Positions 7,481 to 15,886 of a stretch of DNA of 45,793 bases are shown piece by piece. The notes under the pieces are model-generated. The model worked only from the letters and a program-made list of their open reading frames with translations, was not told the DNA's origin and made no database searches. Origin of the DNA: Bacillus proteolyticus (GTDB lineage Bacteria; Bacillota; Bacilli; Bacillales; Bacillaceae_G); contig NZ_MACH01000111.1 in assembly GCF_001884065.1 (NCBI RefSeq), positions 1 to 45,793 of the forward strand, in the 5' to 3' direction. Every line of letters begins with the position of its first letter. Position 1 is the first letter of the stretch. The position numbers and the translations under genes were made by a program.

Positions 7481-8964
7481 GGCCACCATAAAGCTATAAG
7501 GTATTTTGAATATGAAACGTATCTGAAATGAATGAAACAGCACCTAAACCTTGATATAATAGGTTTTCTAGTGCTTCGGGTTAAAAGTTGTTGCCACCAT
7601 ATAGCTATAACGTTTCAAGTTTTGAAATGACTAAATAATGTGTAGAATTCATTCATAAATGTTGTGGTATGGCGTTTTCATGTTAATTTACGTCAAGGGA
7701 CTATTGCCATCATATAGCTATACACGTTTCATGTTTTTTTTAGATTGTTGCCATCATATAACTATGCCGTTTCATGTTTGAAATCAATGTTTCATTGCGC
7801 TTGAAATGTACCTAAACCCTTGTTACATATGGGTTCATAGGTTTTTTTTAAAAAAAGTTGTTGCCATCATATAGCTATATCATTTCATTGGGGTTTTTTA
7901 GTTTTTTTAAAGAATGGCTTTATATCAATGTTTAGCACTAATTTAAATAAAAAATATTTTTTTTATATGAACAGATTTTAGTGCGTTAATGTTTCATATT
8001 TAAAGAGTTGTTGCCACCATATAGCTATAACGTTTCAAGTTTTCAATAGTACCTGCCACAATGTAGCTATGCCGTTTCATAAAAGTAAAGGTATTCGTGT
8101 CGCTATATGGAATAACGTTAATTCTTGTTAAATGAAATTCAACAATCCATTAGCATTTCTTGTTCAGAACATATTGCCACCATAAAGCTAAACCGTTTCA
8201 AGTTTTCAATAGAACTTGCCACAATGTAGCTATAGGGTTTCAAAAAAGTAGAGGTATTCGTATCGAAGTATGAAATACCGTTAATTCTTGTTAAATGAAA
8301 CCCGACAATCCATTGGCAGTTCTTGTTGAGAATATACTTGCCACCATAAAGCTAAACCGTTTCAAGTTTTTAATAGAACTTGCCACAATGTAGCTATGAT
8401 GTTTCATAAAAGTAAAGGTATTCGTATCGAAGTATGAAATACCGTTAATTCTTGTTAGATAAAACCCGACAATCCATTAGCATTTTTTGTTGAGAATATA
8501 CTTGCCACCATAAAGCTAAACCGTTTCAAGTTTTTAATAGAACTTGCCACAATGCAGCTATGGTGTTTCATAAAAGTAGAGGTATTTGTATCATTGTATA
8601 GAGTGACTTTCAGAATTTTTTAGATGAAACCGACATTTCATCGATGTTTCTTGATCAGAAAGTAATTGTTATCATACAGTCATAATATTTCATTTCATTT
8701 GTAAGAAAAGGGACAAATACGTTTCACTTTAAAAGTATGATTTACACTATTTAATGCCAAATGGGTTTCCCGCATGGAGATTGTGGTGTAAAGTAGTAAT
8801 TTTACAAATAAGTACAGTCTTATATAATACAAGTACAAGAATGTTTACTTGATAGGACGAATACTGTTCGATAAATCATTTCTCGATATAGATTATTCTG
8901 ATAAGGTTTCAACTTATATGCTATGTTGCCACCATATAGCTATAACGTCTCAAGTTCTATAATT
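7481..8964 (+). repeat. Iteron array, about 15 copies of a ~29-bp motif
   Basis: The best copies read TTGCCACCATATAGCTATAA followed by the tail CGTTTCAAG. Starts near 7481 (degenerate), 7591, 7704, 7748, 7861, 8011, 8053, 8173, 8216, 8338, 8380, 8502, 8544, 8665 (degenerate) and 8936. Two classes occur: A (CCACCATAtAGCTATAaCG) and B (CCACAATGTAGCTATG). All lie in the same orientation, with a small palindrome TATAGCTATA in the centre. The last copy sits just upstream of the ribosome site of the 565-residue gene, suggesting autoregulation. Repeats of this kind between divergent DNA-binding genes mark theta-type plasmid origins. Confidence 0.85.
8011..8660 (+). repeat. Tandem ~165-bp unit, four copies, each with an A-B iteron pair
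   Basis: Units begin at 8011, 8173, 8338 and 8502 (162, 165 and 164 bp apart). Each holds an A iteron, a B iteron starting 42-43 bp later, then a shared spacer with AAGTAgAGGTATTCGTATCG and a block around GACAATCCATTRGCA. The last unit decays after about 8600. The unit repeat implies amplification of a two-site module, not random iteron scatter. Confidence 0.8.
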
Positions 8965-9006
8965 TATATTTCTAATTGGTGGGAATTTAGTAAGGAGGTT
9001 TTTAAT

Positions 9007-10704
9007 ATGGAGAAAGTATTAGTGTTGTTTAGCGATGCCCTTTTACTTGCTGCTCCAATGTATGAAAAGAACACGCAGCTATGGGAAAAGTGGAATAGAT
9101 ATTATGAGGAAGTACAAGGAAATCATGACAAAGTAGTAACTTCAGCTAATATATCCCCTTCATTTTCAGCACTTGTCTCTTGGTTAGGTCAGAAACAAGA
9201 ACAAGGGATTTCATTATTGCACATATATGCAAATCTAGATAAATATAAAATTGAGATTCGAAATGTACTCGATAAAATAATAGAGCAAGAATTTGGAGGT
9301 ACGTCTGAAGAAGTTGAAACGGCTATAATATCTAATACAGACGTTGAAAAGTTAAAAGAGCATTCAATTGATCTACAAGAGGATTACTATCCTGTAAGTA
9401 ATGATGCGGTATATTATCAACTACGAGATGGTATAGCCAAGAATCACTTTGAAGAAGATGAAGTAGGAGCAGTACCTGTTTTACCATTAGAAACTAAAAA
9501 TACAAGCGGAGTTGCTCAGCTATCATCACACAAGGATGAAGATTTAAGGCTAGTAAACACCAATGAAGCAGAAAGATGGTCAATACTAGTCGATGGTGTT
9601 ATTAGTAACATGGATGATCTTACCGCAGACTGTTTAGATACAATTACAATACAGTGGTTGAATCAAGCGAAATCGCCAGATGATTTTATTGATTTCAGCT
9701 ATGAAAATGTACTAGATATGTGTAATATTCCAAAAGCATCAGCAAATGGTATAGAGTATTATCGTGCAGAAGATAAAATTAAAATTGCACAACGTATAGC
9801 TGCTTTGGCGAGTATCTTTATTTATTTAAATGACGATAATGAAGTCGTGGTTTTAAATGATCGTGCAGAAACTGGTGAGCAATTTGAAATGAAACGTGAA
9901 ATAATTAAAAGACTTTTCGTTTTAGATTCTGTAGTTCTTTGGAGAGATAAAAATACCAATGATTACGTAGGTATTGAATCTTGTAGAATAAAGCCAGGTA
10001 GCTTTTTGTCGATGTATTTATACGGATCTAGTAGCACAACAGCGTTATTATCTAAAAAAGCATTGGAGTATAATAGTTATCGACACAAATTCCATAAGCG
10101 ACTAATTCGCTATTTATCTTGGCAATGGAGAATTCGACAACAGTACAGTAATTTAAAAAGACCATATTCAATTGATGGAGAAAAAGGACTATTGTCTGTT
10201 ATGGGGATTAATATAGCTAAGGGACGCCCTCACCGTATTCGTGAGCAATTAGAAAATGTGTTAATAGATTTAGAAAAAGAAAAAGTTATTTCACATTGGG
10301 AGTACGCCGAGGAAATTGATGAATCAAGAATTGGAGAACGGAACTGGTTTAAGAATTATTACTCAAAATTAGGAATCATCATCTTACCACCAAAAGAATT
10401 ATTGGATAATATTGGGGGTTCGGTAAAGAAAAAGGTAACTGCTACTTCGGATATACAAGAAAATAATTTAATTACAAATACAGTAACTCATACTACAGTA
10501 AGTACTGAGGAGCTAATTAGAGAGAAAATTATGCACCAACATATGCATCAAAATAGAACAATGCGCGAAATAGCAGATGAGTTAGGCTTATCCCCTGCTA
10601 CACTATCGAGATTCTGTAATAAGAAAATGAAACGGATTTCAAACAGTGTTAATGATAAGTTAACAAAATGGTATGAAAGACAAATGATAATCGAGTCTAT
10701 GTAA
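9007..10704 (+). CDS. Iteron-adjacent DNA-binding protein with C-terminal HTH; candidate replication/copy-control protein
   Basis: A 565-residue protein. The ATG at 9007 follows AAGGAGG with good spacing; the frame is open back to 8923 but that would translate the last iteron. The N-terminal ~130 residues are helical, the middle acidic, and the central part (residues ~240-470) rich in basic and aromatic residues. The C terminus carries a clear helix-turn-helix (TMREIADELGLSPATLSRF). I do not recognise the family. Its partner across the iterons is almost the same length (563 aa) but not obviously homologous. Roles as initiator, iteron-binding repressor or segregation factor all fit. Confidence 0.65.
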   Translation: MEKVLVLFSDALLLAAPMYEKNTQLWEKWNRYYEEVQGNHDKVVTSANISPSFSALVSWLGQKQEQGISLLHIYANLDKYKIEIRNVLDKIIEQEFGGTSEEVETAIISNTDVEKLKEHSIDLQEDYYPVSNDAVYYQLRDGIAKNHFEEDEVGAVPVLPLETKNTSGVAQLSSHKDEDLRLVNTNEAERWSILVDGVISNMDDLTADCLDTITIQWLNQAKSPDDFIDFSYENVLDMCNIPKASANGIEYYRAEDKIKIAQRIAALASIFIYLNDDNEVVVLNDRAETGEQFEMKREIIKRLFVLDSVVLWRDKNTNDYVGIESCRIKPGSFLSMYLYGSSSTTALLSKKALEYNSYRHKFHKRLIRYLSWQWRIRQQYSNLKRPYSIDGEKGLLSVMGINIAKGRPHRIREQLENVLIDLEKEKVISHWEYAEEIDESRIGERNWFKNYYSKLGIIILPPKELLDNIGGSVKKKVTATSDIQENNLITNTVTHTTVSTEELIREKIMHQHMHQNRTMREIADELGLSPATLSRFCNKKMKRISNSVNDKLTKWYERQMIIESM

Positions 10705-10707
10705 GCG

Positions 10708-10747
10708 AAAAAAGAGGAAACCACTTTGAAAATGGTTTCCTCTTTTT
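10708..10747 (+). terminator. Intrinsic terminator
   Basis: AAAAAAGAGGAAACCA and TGGTTTCCTCTTTTTT form a 16-bp stem directly after the 565-residue gene. The A and T tracts make it usable on both strands. Confidence 0.9.
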
Positions 10748-10759
10748 TATTGAATCTTA

Positions 10760-10826
10760 TTGACAGAAAATTCAAATGAGTTATATAATTTTTGGTATTA
10801 CCAATATCTTTAACATGTATTACCAA
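10760..10826 (+). promoter_or_regulatory. SigA promoter with GntR-type operator
   Basis: TTGACA (10760-10765), an 18-bp spacer and TATAAT (10784-10789) give a near-consensus vegetative promoter. The perfect palindrome TTGGTATTACCAA (10792-10804) covers the expected start site, and a half-site TATTACCAA follows at 10818-10826. Symmetric GGT...ACC sites are typical GntR/FadR-family operators, so the next gene probably represses itself and its operon. Confidence 0.8.
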
Positions 10827-10846
10827 AAAATAAAGGGGACGATGGT

Positions 10847-11530
10847 TTGAAAGAAAAGGAACGCTCCTCAGATAAAATTGAAAATGAATTAATTAGATCC
10901 ATATTGGCTGGTGTTTATTCTGTAGGAAGTACTTTACCGCCGGAAAGAGAGCTTGCGAAAGAATTTGGTGTTGGTCGCCCAACTATTCGGGAGGCGCTTC
11001 AACGTTTAGAAAGGAGTGGATGGATAACCGGGAGAAAAGGAATGCCATCGATTATTAATGATTATTGGAGCAATGGTAATCTAACGACACTTATAAATAT
11101 TGTTGAGAATCATCATACCATTACAGATGAATTTATTATGTATTTATTAGAATTTAGAAGTTCGTTGACTCCGACTTATATTCGTAATGCTGTTACGTTT
11201 AATCAACCTAAAGTGGTTGCTCTCCTTGCTAATCTTGAGCAACTTGAAGATAGTGCAGAAAGCTATGCAGCATTTGATTGGGATTTGCAAAAAAGGTGTG
11301 CTGTGCTTGCTGCCAATCCGATCTTTCTACTCATTTTAAATAGCTTCGATTCCATTTATGTAGATATGGCAAAAAGGTATTTTTCTGTAAAAGATCATCG
11401 TGAGTTATCCTTCAACTATTATCACGACTTATTAAAAGCTGCATTAAAGGGAGATGCAATTGAAGCGGAAAGATTGTGTAAGACAACATTGGAGAAAAGC
11501 TTGGCTCTCTGGAAAGATAGAAAAAAATAA
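10847..11530 (+). CDS. GntR-family (FadR-type) transcription regulator
   Basis: A 227-residue regulator with an N-terminal winged helix. Residues ~10-65 hold the family signature (LPPERELAKEFGVGRPTIREALQRLERSGWI) and the C-terminal ~150 residues are all-helical, as in FadR/FCD effector domains. The start is TTG at 10847 after AAAGGGGACG. The FadR-like shape and the downstream hydroxylase suggest that a fatty-acid or acyl ligand releases repression; the ligand is inferred. The palindrome in its own promoter supports autoregulation. Confidence 0.85.
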   Translation: MKEKERSSDKIENELIRSILAGVYSVGSTLPPERELAKEFGVGRPTIREALQRLERSGWITGRKGMPSIINDYWSNGNLTTLINIVENHHTITDEFIMYLLEFRSSLTPTYIRNAVTFNQPKVVALLANLEQLEDSAESYAAFDWDLQKRCAVLAANPIFLLILNSFDSIYVDMAKRYFSVKDHRELSFNYYHDLLKAALKGDAIEAERLCKTTLEKSLALWKDRKK

Positions 11531-11551
11531 AGAAAGCTGGAGGCGTGATAA

Positions 11552-12184
11552 ATGAAACTAAAATATTTTAAAGAATATTTTTCCTATCCTGATATTTTGA
11601 TTATGAGCTGTCTTTTCCTCACTAGCTTTGGATTTATGATTTTACATTTAACCTCTATCAGAATTTGGGGTGCTTTTATTTTGGGAATGATTATGTATTC
11701 TTTAGCTGAGTACGCTACTCACAGGTTTATTTTTCATCTAAAGCCACCAAAGAATGCATTTTTATTAAAAATGCTTAAGCGCCTACATTATGACCACCAT
11801 ACAAATCCGAATGAATTACATTTATTATTTTTACCCTTATGGTATAGTGTGCCAAACATTGCAATTTCAGGAGCAATTTTTTATTTTCTTTCATCCAGCT
11901 TTGTCATGACAGACGCATTTATTGCAGGTATTATGCTCTTTTTATTATTTTATGAGTGGAAGCATTATATCGCGCATCGCCCCCTTCAACCAATATCACC
12001 ATGGGGGCGATGGATGAAAAAGGTTCATTTATGGCATCACTTCAAAAATGAAAATTACTGGTATGGTGTCACGAACCCAGCCTATGATTTTCTCATGGGC
12101 ACCTTTAAAGACCAAAAGGATGTTGCCCAAAGTAAAACTGCTAAAAATCTAGAAAAACGTGTTGACCAGAAAATAGAATTATAA
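11552..12184 (+). CDS. Fatty acid hydroxylase / sterol desaturase superfamily membrane protein
   Basis: A 210-residue integral membrane di-iron oxygenase. The histidine clusters are visible: HRFIFH and HYDHH in the first half, HYIAHR and HLWHHF in the second, separated by paired hydrophobic segments as in the superfamily. It would hydroxylate or desaturate a lipid chain; the substrate cannot be read from sequence. The ATG at 11552 follows GCTGGAGGCGTG, 21 bp after the GntR gene, so the two form an operon. It is short for sterol desaturases but normal for bacterial fatty-acid hydroxylases. Confidence 0.85.
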   Translation: MKLKYFKEYFSYPDILIMSCLFLTSFGFMILHLTSIRIWGAFILGMIMYSLAEYATHRFIFHLKPPKNAFLLKMLKRLHYDHHTNPNELHLLFLPLWYSVPNIAISGAIFYFLSSSFVMTDAFIAGIMLFLLFYEWKHYIAHRPLQPISPWGRWMKKVHLWHHFKNENYWYGVTNPAYDFLMGTFKDQKDVAQSKTAKNLEKRVDQKIEL

Positions 12185-12209
12185 AAAATAATCCATTGTC
12201 ATCATCCTG

Positions 12210-12244
12210 GAAATGTCGAATGAATTTTACAGCTTCGACATTTC
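12210..12244. terminator. Hairpin after hydroxylase gene
   Basis: GAAATGTCGAA (12210-12220) pairs perfectly with TTCGACATTTC (12234-12244). There is no strong T run, so termination is only probable. Confidence 0.45.
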
Positions 12245-12268
12245 TCAGGGAGTGACAGGCATTTTTTC

Positions 12269-12581
12269 CTATTGAGCAGTAAGTATGGTAATAGATTGGA
12301 TAAGGCTTGTTTGAAAGTTTTCCTTACCGAAAAATGCACCCGCTTTTTTCTCTATTTCTCTTAGCATTGCTTCATTTTTCACGAAGTGTTTCGCCGATGC
12401 TATCTACAATCTGTATCGTGTTTGCCCCAGTGATTTCTTTAGCGACTCGTTCCAGGAGAATCTTTGTACCAAAAGAAAATTTCCGCGTAAAGCTATGGCA
12501 CCTGACAATGTTATTGCGGAGAAACTCGGAATATTCAGGCGTGAAAGCACGACGAATACAGCCCCTCATCATCTCTTTCAT
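12269..12581 (-). pseudogene. Fragmented small protein gene, unidentified
   Basis: The minus strand reads MKEMMRGCIRRAFTPEYSEF... through VAKEITGANTIQIVDSIGET and stops near 12372. A neighbouring frame continues without a gap as FVKNEAMLREIEKKAGAFFG to TAG at 12269. One frameshift therefore separates two plausible halves of one helical protein. A DUF2294-like protein is possible but unproven. No good ribosome site precedes the first ATG, so the 5' end is probably also damaged. Confidence 0.4.
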
Positions 12582-12694
12582 CTAGATACCTTTTTAACCA
12601 AATGGTGCAACACATCCCTTTCTTTATCATCTTTCCCTTGTACAATGACAGAATTCGTTAAAAAAGAAGAGGTGAGACTAACAGTATGCTTTCT

Positions 12695-12886
12695 CTAATA
12701 AATAAATCTTTCTTTTACTGACTCCCATTCATCACTAATAATACTGTAAAATATATTGTCTTGAATGGTTCCGTCTGCCTTTACTCTATGTTTACGAAAA
12801 GTTCCCTCTTTTGTTGCTCCTATTCGTTCAACAGCTTTTTGAGAACGTATACTCTCTACGTTAACTGAAAATTGGATAAAATCCAC
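12695..12886 (-). pseudogene. GNAT acetyltransferase, C-terminal fragment
   Basis: The segment FSVNVESIRSQKAVERIGAT followed by EGTFRKHRVKADGTIQDNIF is the acetyl-CoA-binding and C-terminal part of a RimJ/RimL-type GNAT N-acetyltransferase. Everything upstream of it, including the catalytic core, is absent; an in-frame stop lies just before the fragment at about 12905. It is a gene remnant. Confidence 0.75.
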
Positions 12887-12908
12887 TTTTAACTCTTCAA
12901 ACTAAAAC

Positions 12909-13080
12909 TTAATAATCATTGCTAGATTCACAGGTTCCAATGTGCAAAATTAGTCCATTTAACATTTCTTCACTTTCTGATGTATCCTGAGTCACTTTCC
13001 ACCTTGTCAGCAATCCCCCCTTCCCCTTTCTTGCCAGAATATACAACAGGTCCAATTTCTTGAACAGAACTAATCGTCAT
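12909..13080 (-). pseudogene. Unidentified remnant with G-run frameshift
   Basis: The minus strand reads ISSVQEIGPVVYSGKKGEGG and, after a G-rich run near 13018, another frame continues LLTRWKVTQDTSESEEMLNG to TAA at 12909. Both halves have coding-like composition, suggesting one small gene broken by an indel. Family unknown, no start identified. Confidence 0.3.
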
Positions 13081-13956
13081 TTAATGTATCTATTGCTTTG
13101 TTAAGTTGGTAGCTTACAGTAATATGTATAATTCAATTAGTAAATCTATACTTACACAAAAATATAATAAATTTAGTTAAATTTATTAACATTGACTCTA
13201 TATGTTAATTATAAAGATGGTGTACATATGAGATTAACAAGTGAATGTGTAGAGCCTAATACTTGAGATATTGAACTTGCAATTATGTGAGTTAATAACT
13301 GAGAGGAGAATTTATAACATGACATTGACAGATCTCCTTTATCAATGGTTTTAAATAGAAGAAAAATCGTTAATAAATCTAGTTGAATACGAAGGTCTCT
13401 TTATTAAACTAAAATGTTCATATCAAACCAAATGATATGAAAAGAGCAATGATTTTTGTATGTTTTATACACACTGTATATATACGCCTTATATATAGGT
13501 TTTACATATAAGGTGTATAGAAAAGAAGTATGTTAAATATGTTGATATGAAATTGATATAGCAGCCACAAAACCTTTATTTTAAAGGGTTTATATATACA
13601 GTGTATATATAAAGTCTATGCATAGAGCGTATGGATGCTTTGTGAAGTGTTTTAACATGAAATGTTTGTAATTTGATATTTTTTATAAAGGATTATTCAG
13701 AAGAATGTCAAATTAAATATTAAATTTATAGTTTTATAGAAGGTGTTGTTAATTACATGAAACCAGAAATTGATATATATTATATACAGCGTGTATGCAC
13801 GTCGTATATATTCATGTTTATATATCAACATTTCAACTAACTTTAATACTTATACGCTTTATATGTAAGTTCTATATATAATCACTTGATATACGTCTTA
13901 TATTAATGTAATATATTCGTAGGAATAATTAACCAACGTTTTAAGGGGGAGGCAAC
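13081..13956. other. Region upstream of tubR: AT-rich, repeat-bearing, no gene
   Basis: About 880 bases without a supported gene. It carries one TATGAGATTAACA element near 13227 and TTGATATGAAATTGATAT near 13542, related to motifs on the tubY side, and the A/T-rich repeats described as candidate tubC. Confidence 0.6.
13468..13906. repeat. Candidate tubC centromere: dispersed A/T-rich repeats
   Basis: Units resembling TATACGCCTTATATATA occur near 13484-13500, inverted near 13504-13520 (ACATATAAGGTGTATA), near 13851-13868 (TATACGCTTTATATGTA) and near 13890-13905 (ATACGTCTTATATTAAT). Related palindromic stretches lie near 13591-13617 and 13776-13810. In type III systems TubR binds an iterated centromere immediately upstream of tubR, so position supports tubC. 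The exact TubR unit is not established here. Confidence 0.55.
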
Positions 13957-14370
13957 TTGAACGAGGTATTGAGCGAAAAGTATAAAGTAATTAAATTTCC
14001 TGATGAAGTTGTGAATATGTTTGCAGACATTCTTGAAGAGGACGAAATACTTTATAATGTATTTCATTACATAGGATCTGAGGTAAATAAACAATACCAA
14101 GAGACGAAATATATGAGAGGCATCTCAATAAATGAAATAGTAGGCAATGTTGTAATTGATAGGAGAGTTAAGAAATTAAAGGGAAAATCGTACTCATTAG
14201 AGGTTGAACGAACCAATATATCAAGAAGATCAGCTGAAGTAAGTGTTAGTACATTATCTTCAATGTCATTAATAACTGAAAAGATTATGCATCCTTATAA
14301 ATTTTTAATCTCAACAATTAGAGGACAACAGGTGTTAATTGAACTAGGAAGACGTAAACAAACCAATTGA
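13957..14370 (+). CDS. tubR: TubR-like centromere-binding protein
   Basis: A 137-residue protein directly before tubZ, starting at TTG 13957 behind AAGGGGGAGG. In type III partition TubR is a winged-helix protein that binds tubC and links plasmids to TubZ filaments, and represses the operon. The central part (RISINEIVGNVV... then YSLEVERTNISRRSAEVSVS) fits a small winged helix, but identity comes mainly from synteny. It is somewhat longer than the TubR I know from pBtoxis (about 100 aa). Its stop is 23 bp before the TubZ start. Confidence 0.75.
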   Translation: MNEVLSEKYKVIKFPDEVVNMFADILEEDEILYNVFHYIGSEVNKQYQETKYMRGISINEIVGNVVIDRRVKKLKGKSYSLEVERTNISRRSAEVSVSTLSSMSLITEKIMHPYKFLISTIRGQQVLIELGRRKQTN

Positions 14371-14393
14371 TAAGAAAAAGGAGAGATAAAATA

Positions 14394-15848
14394 ATGGCGA
14401 AGAACTTTCTGAAAAACGAAGTAGCAGTAAAAATGACAATGGTTGGTTTTGGTCAGGCTGGAACTAGAATGGTAGATAAATTTGCTGAATATAAGCATAC
14501 GGATGGAACATCTGTGTACAACTGCCTTGCCCTAAATAGTAACGATGGTGATTTAGCCGAATTAAAAAATGTGCCTACAAGTAATCAAGTATCACTCAAA
14601 TTAGGCGGACTAGGGAAGAATCCAGAACGTGCTGTAAAAGTACTAGAATCAAATGATGAAGCGAAAGAAAAGTTAAAAGAATTCATCACAGAGCGTGTAA
14701 GACCAACAGATGAATTGGTATTATTTTTTGCTGGTTTAGGCGGTGGAACAGGTACTTCTACAATCATTAAAGCAATTGAAGAATTCTCGGCTTTTCATAA
14801 TAAACCTATAATCGCTGAAGAACTTAAAAGTATGGCAATGAAAATTCCTAGAGAGGAATTAATAGCAAATCAACAAAGGTATGCAAAAATTGCATTCAAT
14901 AATGCAATTGAACGTAAAGATTTTATTAAAATGGGTATTGTTGTAACACTTCCTGTAAGAGCTGATGGGCCTGATGTACTAAGACAGGTAAATAAATTCT
15001 CTCAAGAGATTTGGAAGTTAGCAAATGACCCAGCAAAAGGTGTTGCATTCGTTGTTTTCGCAGATAACCAACATTTCTATGATGAATTTAAGGGATTAAA
15101 CGAAAATGAGAAAAAAGGTATTGCTAATTCTCGAGACTATGCAAATCAGCGCATTGGTGAAATCATCCATGAATTAAATACAGCTTCTAATGGCGCAGGA
15201 ACATCTGTTATTTTAGATTCACAGGACTTTAAACGTATTTTATTAGAGAAAACTGGTTGTCTAGTTATTAATAAAATTTCTCGCAATATGAATCAAATTG
15301 AAAATAGTAAAGAAATAGTAGATATGTTCTCAGAATCGTTGAAAGGAAGCTCTTTCCACCATCCTATAGAATTAGTGAAAAAGAACGATGATGGTGAGTT
15401 GGAGGCCTCTAAGGTGCATCATTTTGGAATGCTTGCAATTCTAGACGAACAAAAGAATATTGATGATTCATTTATGGATGATGCAAAAGTAGAAGTTACG
15501 AATACATTACCAATCAACGGTACGGTATTTAATGGGTATTTAATTAGTAAAAATGATTTTATGGGCAGTGTGTATACCTTCTATAAAACTGATGCATTAC
15601 CGTCCCGTTTGTCTAAGGGTTTAGTTGAAGAATTCAATGAATTTAAAGAGAAGCAAAATCAAATTCAGTTTAAAAAATCCCAAATTAGTACAATTGAAAT
15701 GCAAGATCAAGACGATGATTTCAGTATTAATTTCGGTGATTACATCGATATGGGAACAAGTGATGAGGAACCATCAGCAGATGCTGAGAATGATGAAGAA
15801 TTAGCTGCATTTATGGATCCAGACAAAATGTTTGGTACATCAAAATAA
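14394..15848 (+). CDS. tubZ: TubZ plasmid-segregation tubulin-like GTPase
   Basis: Tubulin/FtsZ-fold GTPase whose treadmilling filaments move plasmid copies apart; its pXO1 counterpart is RepX. The tubulin signature FFAGLGGGTGTSTI lies at residues ~111-124, after an N-terminal nucleotide-binding strand-loop (MVGFGQAGTRMVDKF). ATG 14394 follows AAAGGAGAGAT and gives 484 residues, the length of pBtoxis TubZ; the longer frame from 14367 has no better start. The tail is acidic (DDDFSINFGDYIDMGTSDEE) and ends KMFGTSK. A terminator follows at once. Confidence 0.95.
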   Translation: MAKNFLKNEVAVKMTMVGFGQAGTRMVDKFAEYKHTDGTSVYNCLALNSNDGDLAELKNVPTSNQVSLKLGGLGKNPERAVKVLESNDEAKEKLKEFITERVRPTDELVLFFAGLGGGTGTSTIIKAIEEFSAFHNKPIIAEELKSMAMKIPREELIANQQRYAKIAFNNAIERKDFIKMGIVVTLPVRADGPDVLRQVNKFSQEIWKLANDPAKGVAFVVFADNQHFYDEFKGLNENEKKGIANSRDYANQRIGEIIHELNTASNGAGTSVILDSQDFKRILLEKTGCLVINKISRNMNQIENSKEIVDMFSESLKGSSFHHPIELVKKNDDGELEASKVHHFGMLAILDEQKNIDDSFMDDAKVEVTNTLPINGTVFNGYLISKNDFMGSVYTFYKTDALPSRLSKGLVEEFNEFKEKQNQIQFKKSQISTIEMQDQDDDFSINFGDYIDMGTSDEEPSADAENDEELAAFMDPDKMFGTSK

Positions 15849-15849
15849 T

Positions 15850-15886
15850 AAAAAAGAGGCCTGGAAATATCCCGGGCCTCTTTTTT
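15850..15886. terminator. Bidirectional terminator between tubZ and tubY
   Basis: AAAAAAGAGGCC and GGGCCTCTTTTTT form a stem between the two convergent genes. Its right edge touches the tubY stop codon. Confidence 0.9.

Noticed and set aside
8820-8880. CGAATACTGTTCG as a LexA/SOS box
   Set aside because: One base shorter than the 14-bp CGAAC-N4-GTTCG consensus and with a mismatch.
7481-8964. Repeated ~29-bp motif as a CRISPR array
   Set aside because: Spacing between copies is irregular (42 to over 200 bp), spacers are themselves repeated, copies vary, and no cas genes are near; iterons fit better.
12307-12698. Plus-strand frames near 12307 and 12495
   Set aside because: Shadows of the minus-strand remnant; no ribosome sites and poor composition.
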